From contig JAHCSD010000013.1 of the NCBI GenBank assembly GCA_018609185.1, positions 1 to 10,824 of the forward strand: 10,824 nt of DNA, in the 5' to 3' direction. Both the position numbers and the translations under genes were made by a program. Below the pieces are notes generated by a model. It was not told where the DNA came from. It searched no databases and saw nothing but the letters and a program-made list of their open reading frames with translations. How positions within the stretch are numbered: position 1 is the first letter of the stretch; every line of letters begins with the position of its first letter. The DNA is from Patescibacteria group bacterium (GTDB taxonomy: Bacteria; Patescibacteriota; Minisyncoccia; JAHCSD01). Shown piece by piece: positions 1 through 5,895 of the stretch.

Positions 1-6
1 CCATGC

Positions 7-44
7 CAATTTTGCCCGCGAGCACGCGAGCGGTTTCAAAATTG
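7..44. repeat. Palindromic hairpin 1 of a tandem group downstream of recO
   Basis: CAATTTTG at 7-14 is the exact reverse complement of CAAAATTG at 37-44, and CCGC (16-19) pairs with GCGG (30-33) further in. The interior is GC-rich and contains CGCG twice. It is the first of three adjacent hairpins in the first 140 bases. No run of T follows a stem in the direction of recO transcription, so a classical terminator is not supported. The function is unknown. Confidence 0.6.
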
Positions 45-47
45 AGC

Positions 48-90
48 ACCCCGTTAGATGAGCGAGCTTGCGAGCTCTATCTAACGGGGT
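48..90. repeat. Palindromic element with ACCCCGTTA/TAACGGGGT ends, copy A
   Basis: ACCCCGTTAGAT (48-59) and ATCTAACGGGGT (79-90) are exact reverse complements, giving a 12-bp stem. The interior adds GAGC (60-63) pairing with GCTC (74-77). A second element with the same outer ends but different inner bases lies at 8175-8226. It sits between recO and the window edge, outside any credible gene. Confidence 0.75.
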
Positions 91-96
91 TAAGGC

Positions 97-139
97 TTTG
101 TTACCCCGCCAACATCTGTGAAGTTGTGGCGGGGACAAA
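97..139. repeat. Hairpin downstream of recO, CCCCGCCA/TGGCGGGG stem
   Basis: CCCCGCCA (104-111) pairs exactly with TGGCGGGG (127-134). TTTGT (97-101) pairs with ACAAA (135-139) outside a 2-nt bulge (102-103), giving 13 paired positions. It begins 5 bases beyond the recO stop codon in the direction of recO transcription, so it could protect or define the recO mRNA 3' end. There is no U-tract after the stem, so rho-independent termination is not shown. Confidence 0.6.
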
Positions 140-143
140 TCAC

Positions 144-854
144 TTAACTAAAATAAAGGGTGAGTTCGCGGGATACCGTATCAAGCACCGCACGTTCGCC
201 CCGTGAAAGCTCGAGGCGCTTTACTTGCTCCCATTTTTCCTCAAGTAACATCCTTAACACGGCTATAGTATGCGTGTCAATTTCGATGTCTCCCGCGCTT
301 CCACATGTGTTACACACTACACCCCCCTCCTGAATGCGGAAAAAACATTGCTGACCCGACCCAATCTCCTCCACGCACAATGTACAACGATATAATTCAG
401 GGGCAAACCCTAACACGCGAGATATGCGCAAAAACATATAGGGAAGAAGGAGTCGCGCCCCGTATGAATCCGAAAGGTCTCTTTTGGTAAATGCCCGGAA
501 ACTTTGAACCACCAATGCCCAAAGCGCTGCATCTTTTTCTTCTTCGTGTATATTATCATCCAGGAATGTTGCGATTTGAAAAACTTGGCTAATTCTAAAG
601 CTATCTTCCCGGAGTCCTCGTGAAACATTTTGCAAAACATACACATCGGTAAGAATTCGGATAGATCGACCTTCCACAAACCAACAATCAACCCGGTTAA
701 ACAGTTCCATATGAGGCCGCAGTTTTGCGGTTATTTTTCTTGCACCCTTCGCAAGAAGGCCTATCTTCCCGTATTCCTTGCTATATACCGTATAAATAAG
801 ATCTGCTTCCCGATGTTCTTGTTTCTTAAGTATAATCCCTTCCGTGTTCTTCAT
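144..854 (-). CDS. recO: DNA repair protein RecO
   Basis: This 236-residue protein matches RecO in length (family usually about 240) and in architecture. RecO anneals single-stranded DNA and, with RecR, loads RecA on SSB-coated gaps in the RecFOR pathway. The N-terminal part (about 1-80) has the OB-fold pattern: EGIILKK start, ADLIYTVYSKEYGKI, then LLAKGARK at 34-40. The middle is helical. A zinc-binding knuckle is visible as C157-x2-C160 and C181-x2-C184. The ATG at 852-854 is the natural start because the protein begins MKNTEGIIL as family members do. There is no Shine-Dalgarno sequence; an extended -10 box lies only 9 nt upstream, so the mRNA may be leaderless. A terminator-like hairpin separates it from the upstream clpP-like gene, which suggests its own transcript. 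Identification is confident. Confidence 0.93.
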   Translation of the reverse strand: MKNTEGIILKKQEHREADLIYTVYSKEYGKIGLLAKGARKITAKLRPHMELFNRVDCWFVEGRSIRILTDVYVLQNVSRGLREDSFRISQVFQIATFLDDNIHEEEKDAALWALVVQSFRAFTKRDLSDSYGARLLLPYMFLRISRVLGFAPELYRCTLCVEEIGSGQQCFFRIQEGGVVCNTCGSAGDIEIDTHTIAVLRMLLEEKWEQVKRLELSRGERAVLDTVSRELTLYFS

Positions 855-863
855 ATGTTATTA

Positions 864-872
864 ATAGTAGCA
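864..872 (-). promoter_or_regulatory. Extended -10 promoter of recO
   Basis: Reading the minus strand, TGCTACTAT fits the extended -10 pattern TGn-TAnnAT. It ends 9 nt before the recO ATG. A recognisable -35 box is not present at the usual spacing (only a T-rich stretch from the terminator). Transcription starting about 7 nt downstream would leave almost no leader. This is inferred from sequence only. Confidence 0.5.
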
Positions 873-887
873 CTAATTATTCACGAT

Positions 888-913
888 AAAAAGCCTTCTC
901 AAGAAGGCTTTTT
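888..913 (-). terminator. Rho-independent terminator after the clpP-like gene
   Basis: AAAAAGCCTTCT and AGAAGGCTTTTT form a perfect inverted repeat around a 2-nt centre. Read on the minus strand, a GCCTTCT/AGAAGGC stem is followed by five T. It starts 13 nt after the stop of the clpP-like gene and ends upstream of recO. The symmetry would also allow termination in the opposite direction, but there is no plus-strand gene upstream. Confidence 0.85.
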
Positions 914-926
914 GTGTTAATTGCTT

Positions 927-1673
927 CTATTTCGGAACATTGAAAAACTCTCTTTGGAATTCGGGCGTCACAATATGATCAACCAAGCCCATCTTAATCG
1001 CCTCTTTTGCGGTAAAGAACCGTTCGGTATCAAGCCAATGCATAACCGCTTCTCTCTCGGCTTCCCTTTGTGAGGGCTTAGTCTTCTTCTTGCCCTCGTG
1101 CTCCTCGCCATTCGAATTATTCATAATAGCTGAGATCTCTGCTTCAATTTGCTTCACTTTTTTCACTAGCTCGGTCTTCTCTATAAGAAGATCGAGCATC
1201 CAATTCTTAAATATGTTGACTTTTTCCATTATCGACTCCACGTCAGATTGCTTGCCCGCAATCACCATAGTGGCCCCATGAAGGTGAAGGATTGATGAAG
1301 GAAGCATATAGCGATGTCCCTTCGCGCCAAAAATGGCAATGATGCTACCGAAACTTCCCGATGACCTCACAAGTGTCCAAAGAGGCGAACGAAGCCCTGT
1401 TATGGTGTCAAGAATATTGAATCCGCCATCAACGATCCCACCAGGACTATTGATAACCAATTTAATGGGCTCGGAGCTCTCTCTATCAAGTAAGATGAGA
1501 TCGTCGCAAATATCATCAGAGCTCACCAGAGGCCCATCGGGAGAAGGATCCATGGTCGTGTCGCTAATATGAGCTTTCAGATATAAAATGCGATCTTCTT
1601 TGCCGAAAAGTATTCGTGCGTTAACCAGGATCTTACCATCGGTCCTTGGCCATTCTCTCAGAATGTTAGACAT
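927..1673 (-). CDS. ClpP-like serine protease (Clp protease proteolytic subunit family)
   Basis: This 248-residue protein has the ClpP fold signature. NSPGG at 75-79 is the oxyanion-hole strand. GSFGS at 106-110 places the nucleophile at Ser110, GAKGHRYMLP at 116-125 matches the GAKGKRYALP region of ClpP, and ILHLHG places the catalytic His at 132. DTERFFTAKEAIKMGLVD at 215-232 matches the ClpP third-acid region. ClpP forms a barrel fed by ClpX or ClpA/C ATPases and degrades, among others, tmRNA-tagged proteins. Oddities: about 50 residues longer than usual; an acidic insertion near 38-56; a charged, low-complexity stretch around 186-208; and the third-acid site is D215 or E217 depending on alignment. 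Start: ATG at 1673 lies 10 nt after GGAGG; ATG at 1682 would be only 1 nt from it, so I prefer 1673. A strong promoter lies upstream. A standard ClpP may exist elsewhere, so I do not assign the symbol. Confidence 0.8.
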   Translation of the reverse strand: MSNILREWPRTDGKILVNARILFGKEDRILYLKAHISDTTMDPSPDGPLVSSDDICDDLILLDRESSEPIKLVINSPGGIVDGGFNILDTITGLRSPLWTLVRSSGSFGSIIAIFGAKGHRYMLPSSILHLHGATMVIAGKQSDVESIMEKVNIFKNWMLDLLIEKTELVKKVKQIEAEISAIMNNSNGEEHEGKKKTKPSQREAEREAVMHWLDTERFFTAKEAIKMGLVDHIVTPEFQREFFNVPK

Positions 1674-1731
1674 AATCCTCATGCCTCCTTTTCTTTGTTA
1701 AAGATCTACGGCGAAATTTTACTGTATATTA

Positions 1732-1761
1732 CTTATAGCAAAGGCAGAGGCTGTGTGTCAA
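1732..1761 (-). promoter_or_regulatory. Promoter of the clpP-like gene
   Basis: On the minus strand, TTGACA (1761-1756) is followed after 18 nt by TATAAG (1737-1732), preceded by TGC to give an extended -10. This is the best promoter in the window. The first T of the -35 box is the last base pair of the neighbouring cruciform element (1761-1829), so insertion or loss of that element could change promoter strength. The predicted leader is about 50 nt and ends in AAGGAGG. Confidence 0.75.
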
Positions 1762-1829
1762 TCCCACACATAACAAGCACTGCTTCGCATCCTGGCGCTT
1801 CTAGCGCCGGTGCTTTTTATGTGTGGGAT
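1761..1829. repeat. Cruciform (three-stem) palindromic element, copy 1
   Basis: The outer arms 1761-1780 and 1810-1829 pair at 19 of 20 positions and end in ATCCCACACATAA and its complement. Inside are two small hairpins: TGC-ttc-GCA (1781-1789) and GGCGCT-tct-AGCGCC (1794-1808). The same plan occurs at 8060-8129 with the same 13-bp ends but different inner stems. It lies between the ileS stop codon and the -35 box of the clpP-like gene. It encodes no protein, and I see no terminator-type T-run. Confidence 0.85.
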
Positions 1830-1832
1830 CAA

Positions 1833-4800
1833 TCAAATCCTCCGTATACCCACCCTTAAGGTCGCCCCGTCCATAGATATCTCTTTTTCAATATCAAACG
1901 TTTTAGCTTTTGATTCAAAAACTATATGCTTTGTATTGGTTTCTTTTTTTATAAAGTTTTCCCACCGCTTAAGAGTCTCGCTAAGGGAGTCGCGCGCTGC
2001 CAACAAAAGTTCGGCGGGCCAGCTCGGTTGGTACCCTGCCTCTTTTCGCATGTCCTGAATGGTTCTTGTAATATCTCGTATCATCCCCTCTTCTTTAAGT
2101 TGGGAGGTAATCTCGGTATCAAACGCAACCTCGATCTCTCTTTCTTTCTCCTTTGCAAAATTCTTGTTCAACGTCTTTACAAATTCTACCTCTTTAACGT
2201 TTAATTCCTCTTTGATTAACTCGGCAAGATCCTCTGATACCTTATTCCTGATTCCTGCTTGTCCTGAACCTTGTCGAAGGAATTCCAGTTTCGCGAGAGG
2301 TTGGCGTACTCGGGTCCCGGAACGCGCCCGTACTTTCAGACCCAGCGCAACAATACGCCTTACCATATTCATTTGATCGTTTAGTTTTTTATCAATTAAT
2401 GGTTTGTTAAGTTTTGGCCAATCTTCCAGGTGCACTGACTCTTTGCCTTTTCGGTTTTTTAATGTCCTATATATTTCCTCGCTTATGAACGGAGCAAATG
2501 GGCTCGTTAGTTTTGACAGTTCCCGCAGAACAAACCCAAGCGTCGCCTGCGCCTCTTGTTTTTCTTTTTTATTCTCGGGCCGTTGAAATCTTCTGCGCGA
2601 CCTTCGCACATACCAATTAGAAAGATCGTCAACAAAAGATTCTATGCCCCGAGCTGCTGAAATAACATTGTATTCATCGAGGCTTTTAGTAACTATATCG
2701 ATAAGCTCATTAAGCCTCGAGAGAACCCACTTGTCGAGGATGTTTTTAGACTTCTGTTGTCTGTTGTCTGTTGTCTGTTGTCTGTTCTTTGAAACATATG
2801 TTTCAAAGAACAGATGGATGTTATAGAGCGTTCCCACAAAACGCCTCATGCGCTCCCCCACTTCAGCTTCATCAAATTTCTTCACTTCTCCCGGTTGGTT
2901 AACCGTGAAAAAATACCACCGCACCGCATCCGCGCCGTATTTTTCAATTATTTCCCAGGGGTCAACAACGTTACCGCGGGATTTCGACATCTTTTCTCCT
3001 TTTTTATCCAAGACTAATCCATGGGAAATTACATTTTTATAAGAAGGGCCAAGTTCAAGAAGCGTAGAAATAGCAAGTAATGTATAAAACCATCCGCGTG
3101 TCTGGTCTATCCCTTCGCAAATAAAATCAGCAGGGAACAAAAAATTCTTCTTTGTTGTTTCGGATTTCGTCCCTCCACTTCGCTCGGGACCCTTTGCCCA
3201 AAATCCTGAAGGATTTTGGGCATATGGCATTGCCCCTGAATCAAACCATACGTCTATCAAATCCTCTACACGTTGCATCTTTGCACCACACTTCTCGCAA
3301 AGAAACTGTACCTCATCAATATACGGACGATGAAGATCAACTTCTCCTTTATCATTGTAAGGCATCGCAGTATAAGATAACTTCCTTAGTTCTCCCGGAT
3401 CGATCTTAAAGCGCTTTCTGAAGTCTAAAAGTTCTTTTTGGTTGAGCCCCACCATCGAACCCTCAAGCATCCACAAAGGATACTCGTGGCTCACAAGAAG
3501 AATGTTCTTTCCTTGATGTCTTTTGTCAATAGCCCGGATTGCTTTCAACATTCGATTTTTCACATCAATAAGATTCTCGGCATCCGTTGCTTTTTTAGTA
3601 AACTCGCGCTCTCGATCATAATCATAAAACTTGTGGTAGTCTTCAACGGTCTCTCCATTTAATATCCCGGAGTCTATTTCGCGTAGCCCCGCTTCGGTTT
3701 TCACCTTTACCCCCAGACCCTTTCCTATAATTTCTGCGGTTTCTTTGGTCCGCATAAGGGGAGAAGAAATAATAAAATCAATGTGTTGTTTTTTGAGTTT
3801 GGGAATAAGCCCTTCTATGGCTTTCTTCCCTTTCCGCGTAAGGTGATTTGGATTTGGCTCCGGGAAAGAACTTACAAATTGTTTCACGTTCGATTCTGCT
3901 TCTCCATGCCTCAATAAAAAATAGGTGTTTGTGGTGAATGTTTTTGTCAGCAACTCTTCACTTGAACCTATAACATCTTCTTTCTTGCAGCCCTCACATC
4001 TCCAAAGCGGCAATGGGGTCCCCCAATAACGCTCGCGCGAGAAAGCCCAGTCTTTTAACTCTCTTAGCCACTCCCCAAACCTCCCCTCCTTGAGATAATC
4101 TGGCACCCAGTTAATTGTCTTATTATTTCGGATGAGCTCTTTTTTCACTTGTGTCATCTTGATAAACCAGGATTTTTTCGCAAGGTACAGTAACGGCGAG
4201 TCACACCTCCAACAAAACGGGTAGTCGTGTTCGTATGATTCTATTTTATAGAGCTCGTGAGTTGCCGCGAGGCTGTCAATTATCTTCGGATCTGCATCTT
4301 TCACGCGCTCCCCCGCCCAAGGCTCCACTTCTTTTATAAATCGGCCGTCTTTGTTCATGGTCATAAGAACGGGGAGATCGTTTTCTTTTCCTACCTCTAA
4401 GTCTTCTTCTCCAAAGGCTGGTGCGATATGTACCATTCCCGTTCCTTCCTCAACCGAAACAAAGTCGCCCCGAATGACGTAGTGTGCCTTTTTGTCGGGC
4501 TTGAGAAACGAAAAAAGTGGCTCGTACTCCAGATCCAGTAAATCCTTCCCTTTAAGTTCTTTCGTCACCCAATACTCACCTTCAAGTACTCCAAGTCTTG
4601 CTTTAGCGAGTATAAGATCCTCTTTGTTACTCGTAACTTTGACGTAGTCGATATCCGGATGAACCGCAACGGCCACGTTTCCGGGTAGTGTCCATGGAGT
4701 CGTCGTCCACACAAGCAGTGAAGTATTTTTAAACTTTGGGTTCTTAATCTTTAGTTTGAAATAAATAGACGGTTCCGTAATCTTTTTGTAGCCCAAGGCA

Positions 4801-5357
4801 ACTTCATGGCTTGAGAGTCCTGTCCCGCAACGTGCGCAATAGGGAACCACTTTGAAATCTTGATAGAGGAGCTTTTTCTTCCAAACTTGTTTTATTATCC
4901 GCCACAGCGTCTCCATATAATCTCGTTCATACGTAATGTAGGGATCATCCATATCAAGCCAGAACCCAATCTTGCGAGTCAAATCTTCCCAGTCAGATTT
5001 ATATTTCCAGACAGATTCCCTGCATTTCTTGTTAAACTTCGCAATTCCGTATTTCTCAATATCTTTTTTATTTTTAAGGCCGAGTTGGCGTTCGACTTCG
5101 ATCTCAACCGGCAATCCGTGGGTATCCCACCCTGCTTTTCTCAAGACCCTAAAACCTCGCATCGTTTTGTAGCGGCAAATGATATCTTTAAAAGCGCGCG
5201 AGAGCACGTGGTGGATCCCCGGCCTGCCGTTTGCCGTGGGGGGACCTTCGTAAAACACAAAATCTTTCGCTTTCTTGCGATTTTCAACGCTTTTCTCAAA
5301 TATCTTATTCTCCTCCCAGAATTTCAGGATATTCTTTTCTATTTTTTTAATCTCCAT
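1833..5357 (-). CDS. ileS: Isoleucyl-tRNA synthetase with an inserted histidine-phosphatase domain
   Basis: Class I IleS of 1174 residues; it charges tRNA-Ile and edits misactivated valine. Visible in order: the HIGH-type motif as PGIHH (46-50), typical of the GIHH branch of IleS; the CP1 editing domain with WTTTPWTLPGN (217-227) and GTGMVHIAPAFGEEDL (305-320); DWAFSRERYWGTP (436-448); DLIDVWFDSG (699-708); KMSKS (789-793); and the helical anticodon-binding domain with DLSNWYVRRSRRRF (911-924). Between residues about 475 and 670 lies a complete histidine-phosphatase domain with RHGEAESN (483-490), SSPLMRTKETAEII (531-544) and VSHE (622-625). Further short insertions at about 715-740, 850-870 and 1028-1035 coincide with repeat DNA. 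The ATG at 5357 (MEIKKIEKN) is chosen over the upstream TTG at 5384. No Shine-Dalgarno sequence is evident. TATATT at 5389-5394 is a possible weak -10. Without the phosphatase domain the length fits the family. IleS identity is certain; the role of the added domain is unknown. Confidence 0.96.
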   Translation of the reverse strand: MEIKKIEKNILKFWEENKIFEKSVENRKKAKDFVFYEGPPTANGRPGIHHVLSRAFKDIICRYKTMRGFRVLRKAGWDTHGLPVEIEVERQLGLKNKKDIEKYGIAKFNKKCRESVWKYKSDWEDLTRKIGFWLDMDDPYITYERDYMETLWRIIKQVWKKKLLYQDFKVVPYCARCGTGLSSHEVALGYKKITEPSIYFKLKIKNPKFKNTSLLVWTTTPWTLPGNVAVAVHPDIDYVKVTSNKEDLILAKARLGVLEGEYWVTKELKGKDLLDLEYEPLFSFLKPDKKAHYVIRGDFVSVEEGTGMVHIAPAFGEEDLEVGKENDLPVLMTMNKDGRFIKEVEPWAGERVKDADPKIIDSLAATHELYKIESYEHDYPFCWRCDSPLLYLAKKSWFIKMTQVKKELIRNNKTINWVPDYLKEGRFGEWLRELKDWAFSRERYWGTPLPLWRCEGCKKEDVIGSSEELLTKTFTTNTYFLLRHGEAESNVKQFVSSFPEPNPNHLTRKGKKAIEGLIPKLKKQHIDFIISSPLMRTKETAEIIGKGLGVKVKTEAGLREIDSGILNGETVEDYHKFYDYDREREFTKKATDAENLIDVKNRMLKAIRAIDKRHQGKNILLVSHEYPLWMLEGSMVGLNQKELLDFRKRFKIDPGELRKLSYTAMPYNDKGEVDLHRPYIDEVQFLCEKCGAKMQRVEDLIDVWFDSGAMPYAQNPSGFWAKGPERSGGTKSETTKKNFLFPADFICEGIDQTRGWFYTLLAISTLLELGPSYKNVISHGLVLDKKGEKMSKSRGNVVDPWEIIEKYGADAVRWYFFTVNQPGEVKKFDEAEVGERMRRFVGTLYNIHLFFETYVSKNRQQTTDNRQQKSKNILDKWVLSRLNELIDIVTKSLDEYNVISAARGIESFVDDLSNWYVRRSRRRFQRPENKKEKQEAQATLGFVLRELSKLTSPFAPFISEEIYRTLKNRKGKESVHLEDWPKLNKPLIDKKLNDQMNMVRRIVALGLKVRARSGTRVRQPLAKLEFLRQGSGQAGIRNKVSEDLAELIKEELNVKEVEFVKTLNKNFAKEKEREIEVAFDTEITSQLKEEGMIRDITRTIQDMRKEAGYQPSWPAELLLAARDSLSETLKRWENFIKKETNTKHIVFESKAKTFDIEKEISMDGATLRVGIRRI
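2253..2284 (-). repeat. In-frame repeat-derived insertion in ileS encoding RQGSGQAG
   Basis: On the minus strand this reads CTTCGACAAGGTTCAGGACA followed by AGCAGG. It adds RQGSGQAG (residues 1028-1035) between LAKLEFL and IRNKVSEDL of the C-terminal region of IleS, where family members run continuously. I recall closely similar DNA (CTTCGACAAGCTCAGGACA) as a dispersed repeat in many bacterial assemblies; that is from memory, not searched here. Confidence 0.6.
2753..2786. repeat. Tandem heptamer TCTGTTG, nearly five copies, inside ileS
   Basis: TCTGTTG repeats exactly four times (2753-2780) and continues for six bases of a fifth. On the coding strand it encodes RQQTTDNRQQ (residues 859-868). 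Because 7 is not a multiple of 3, gain or loss of one unit would shift the ileS frame. It runs directly into the palindrome at 2781-2814. Confidence 0.9.
2781..2814. repeat. 34-bp perfect palindrome inside ileS
   Basis: TCTGTTCTTTGAAACAT (2781-2797) is followed directly by its exact reverse complement (2798-2814), with no loop. On the coding strand it encodes the FFETYVSKN segment (850-858) of IleS, between the NIHLF helix and the KSKNILDKW segment. Together with the adjacent heptamer array it forms a 62-bp block of repeat DNA translated within an essential enzyme. Confidence 0.92.
3160..3222 (-). repeat. In-frame hairpin and repeat block in ileS after the WFDSG motif
   Basis: TGCCCAAAATCC (3195-3206) and GGATTTTGGGCA (3211-3222) form a 12-bp stem with a TGAA loop. 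The neighbouring bases, read on the minus strand, are GTCCCGAGCGAAGTGGAGGG, a short interrupted palindrome of the CCCTC-n-TTCGCTCGGG type. Translated, they give QNPSGFWAKGPERSGGTKSE (714-733), a linker between DSGAMPYA and FPADFICEGIDQTRGWF that has no counterpart in ordinary IleS as I know it. Confidence 0.65.
3342..3938 (-). other. Histidine-phosphatase domain embedded in IleS
   Basis: Approximate extent of the inserted domain, residues 474-672. The branch-1 signature is present: RHG at 483-485 (phospho-accepting His484), E487 and N490, an SPLxRTxETA segment at 532-541 with R536, ELDxG-like LREIDSGILNGET at 558-570, and the second His at 624 in LLVSHE. The active-site set looks intact, so phosphatase or phosphomutase-type activity is plausible. 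It sits between the GSSEEL segment after GTPLPLWRC and the DLHRPYIDEV strand, a surface linker in other IleS proteins. The substrate is unknown. Confidence 0.88.
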
Positions 5358-5395
5358 AAGATAATTAGCAGCTTCTAATAACAACTATAATATAG

Positions 5396-5419
5396 AAAAA
5401 GGCGGGTTTGCAACCTGCC
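5396..5419 (-). terminator. Rho-independent terminator after the VanZ-like gene
   Basis: On the minus strand, GGCAGGTTGCAAACCCGCC folds into an 8-bp stem with one A-C mismatch and a 3-nt loop, followed by TTTTT. It begins 3 nt after the stop codon of the VanZ-like gene and lies ahead of ileS. Confidence 0.85.
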
Positions 5420-5422
5420 TTG

Positions 5423-5839
5423 TTATGATTTGTTTTTCTTTTTATTATTCCAAAAGAACAATGCCCCTACCGCGGCAACTATTCCCACAAGATCAAATCC
5501 TACATCGCGCACACTTCCCGATCGTCCGGGTACAAATGTCTGAATATTCTCATCCGTAAATGCAAGAATAAGTGCTCCGAGACCTCCGAAAAAAATCGCG
5601 GCTAGTCTCACACTCTTGTCTTTCACTTCGCGAAGGCCGATGCGCGCAAGAAGCAACGTCATAGCGCCATAAATCGCCATATGTCCGATTTTTCGTACCA
5701 CAAGGTCGTATCGCGTCGGAAGGCTGCTTTTCAAATCCGGACGGGTTGAGAGAAATATAATGAACCCACCGAACAAAATCGCGGGCAACCAATACCAAAC
5801 AAATACTTTGAGCGCTTTAAAAACGGTTTCCTTTTTCAT
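5423..5839 (-). CDS. VanZ-like integral membrane protein
   Basis: A 138-residue membrane protein with four predicted hydrophobic segments at roughly 11-30, 50-67, 78-95 and 114-131, and a short lysine-rich cytoplasmic tail. The VanZ-family signature is visible as TDENIQTFVPGRSGSVRDVG (95-114), matching the DExxQxFvpgRxgsxxDv pattern, plus the KIGHMAIYG segment (50-58) before it. VanZ gives low-level teicoplanin resistance in enterococci, but most family members have no known function, so resistance should not be assumed. The ATG at 5839 follows AAAGGGGA by 6-7 nt, a usable ribosome-binding site. The alternative start at 5863 would include the leader and is rejected. Its own promoter lies in the end of the preceding gene and a terminator follows, so it is probably monocistronic. 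Family call confident, role unknown. Confidence 0.85.
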   Translation of the reverse strand: MKKETVFKALKVFVWYWLPAILFGGFIIFLSTRPDLKSSLPTRYDLVVRKIGHMAIYGAMTLLLARIGLREVKDKSVRLAAIFFGGLGALILAFTDENIQTFVPGRSGSVRDVGFDLVGIVAAVGALFFWNNKKKNKS

Positions 5840-5866
5840 GCTGTTCCCCTTTTGAAAGTACAACTT

Positions 5867-5895
5867 AGTCTACCACAAAAAGAGTGGTTAGTCAA
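5867..5895 (-). promoter_or_regulatory. Promoter of the VanZ-like gene
   Basis: On the minus strand, TTGACT (5895-5890) and TAGACT (5872-5867) are separated by exactly 17 nt, and TGG before the -10 box makes it an extended -10. The -35 box overlaps the stop end of the Dcd/Dut-family gene. The leader would be about 20 nt and contains AAAGGGGA. Confidence 0.7.

Noticed and set aside
97..139. Rho-independent terminator of recO
   Set aside because: The stem is strong but no T-run follows on the minus strand.
3..206. 67-codon plus-strand open frame at the left edge
   Set aside because: It runs through three hairpins and the recO 3' end, has no recognisable domain or ribosome-binding site, and its codons follow the palindromes.
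2753..2786. Short direct repeats as a CRISPR array
   Set aside because: The units are contiguous 7-mers without spacers and lie in a coding gene; no cas genes are present.
4860..5378. 172-codon plus-strand open frame antisense to ileS
   Set aside because: It lies wholly within the conserved catalytic start of IleS; the translated sequence resembles no family and has no start signal.
5423..5839. Glycopeptide-resistance gene
   Set aside because: Only the VanZ family fold is supported; no other van genes are nearby and most relatives are not resistance factors.
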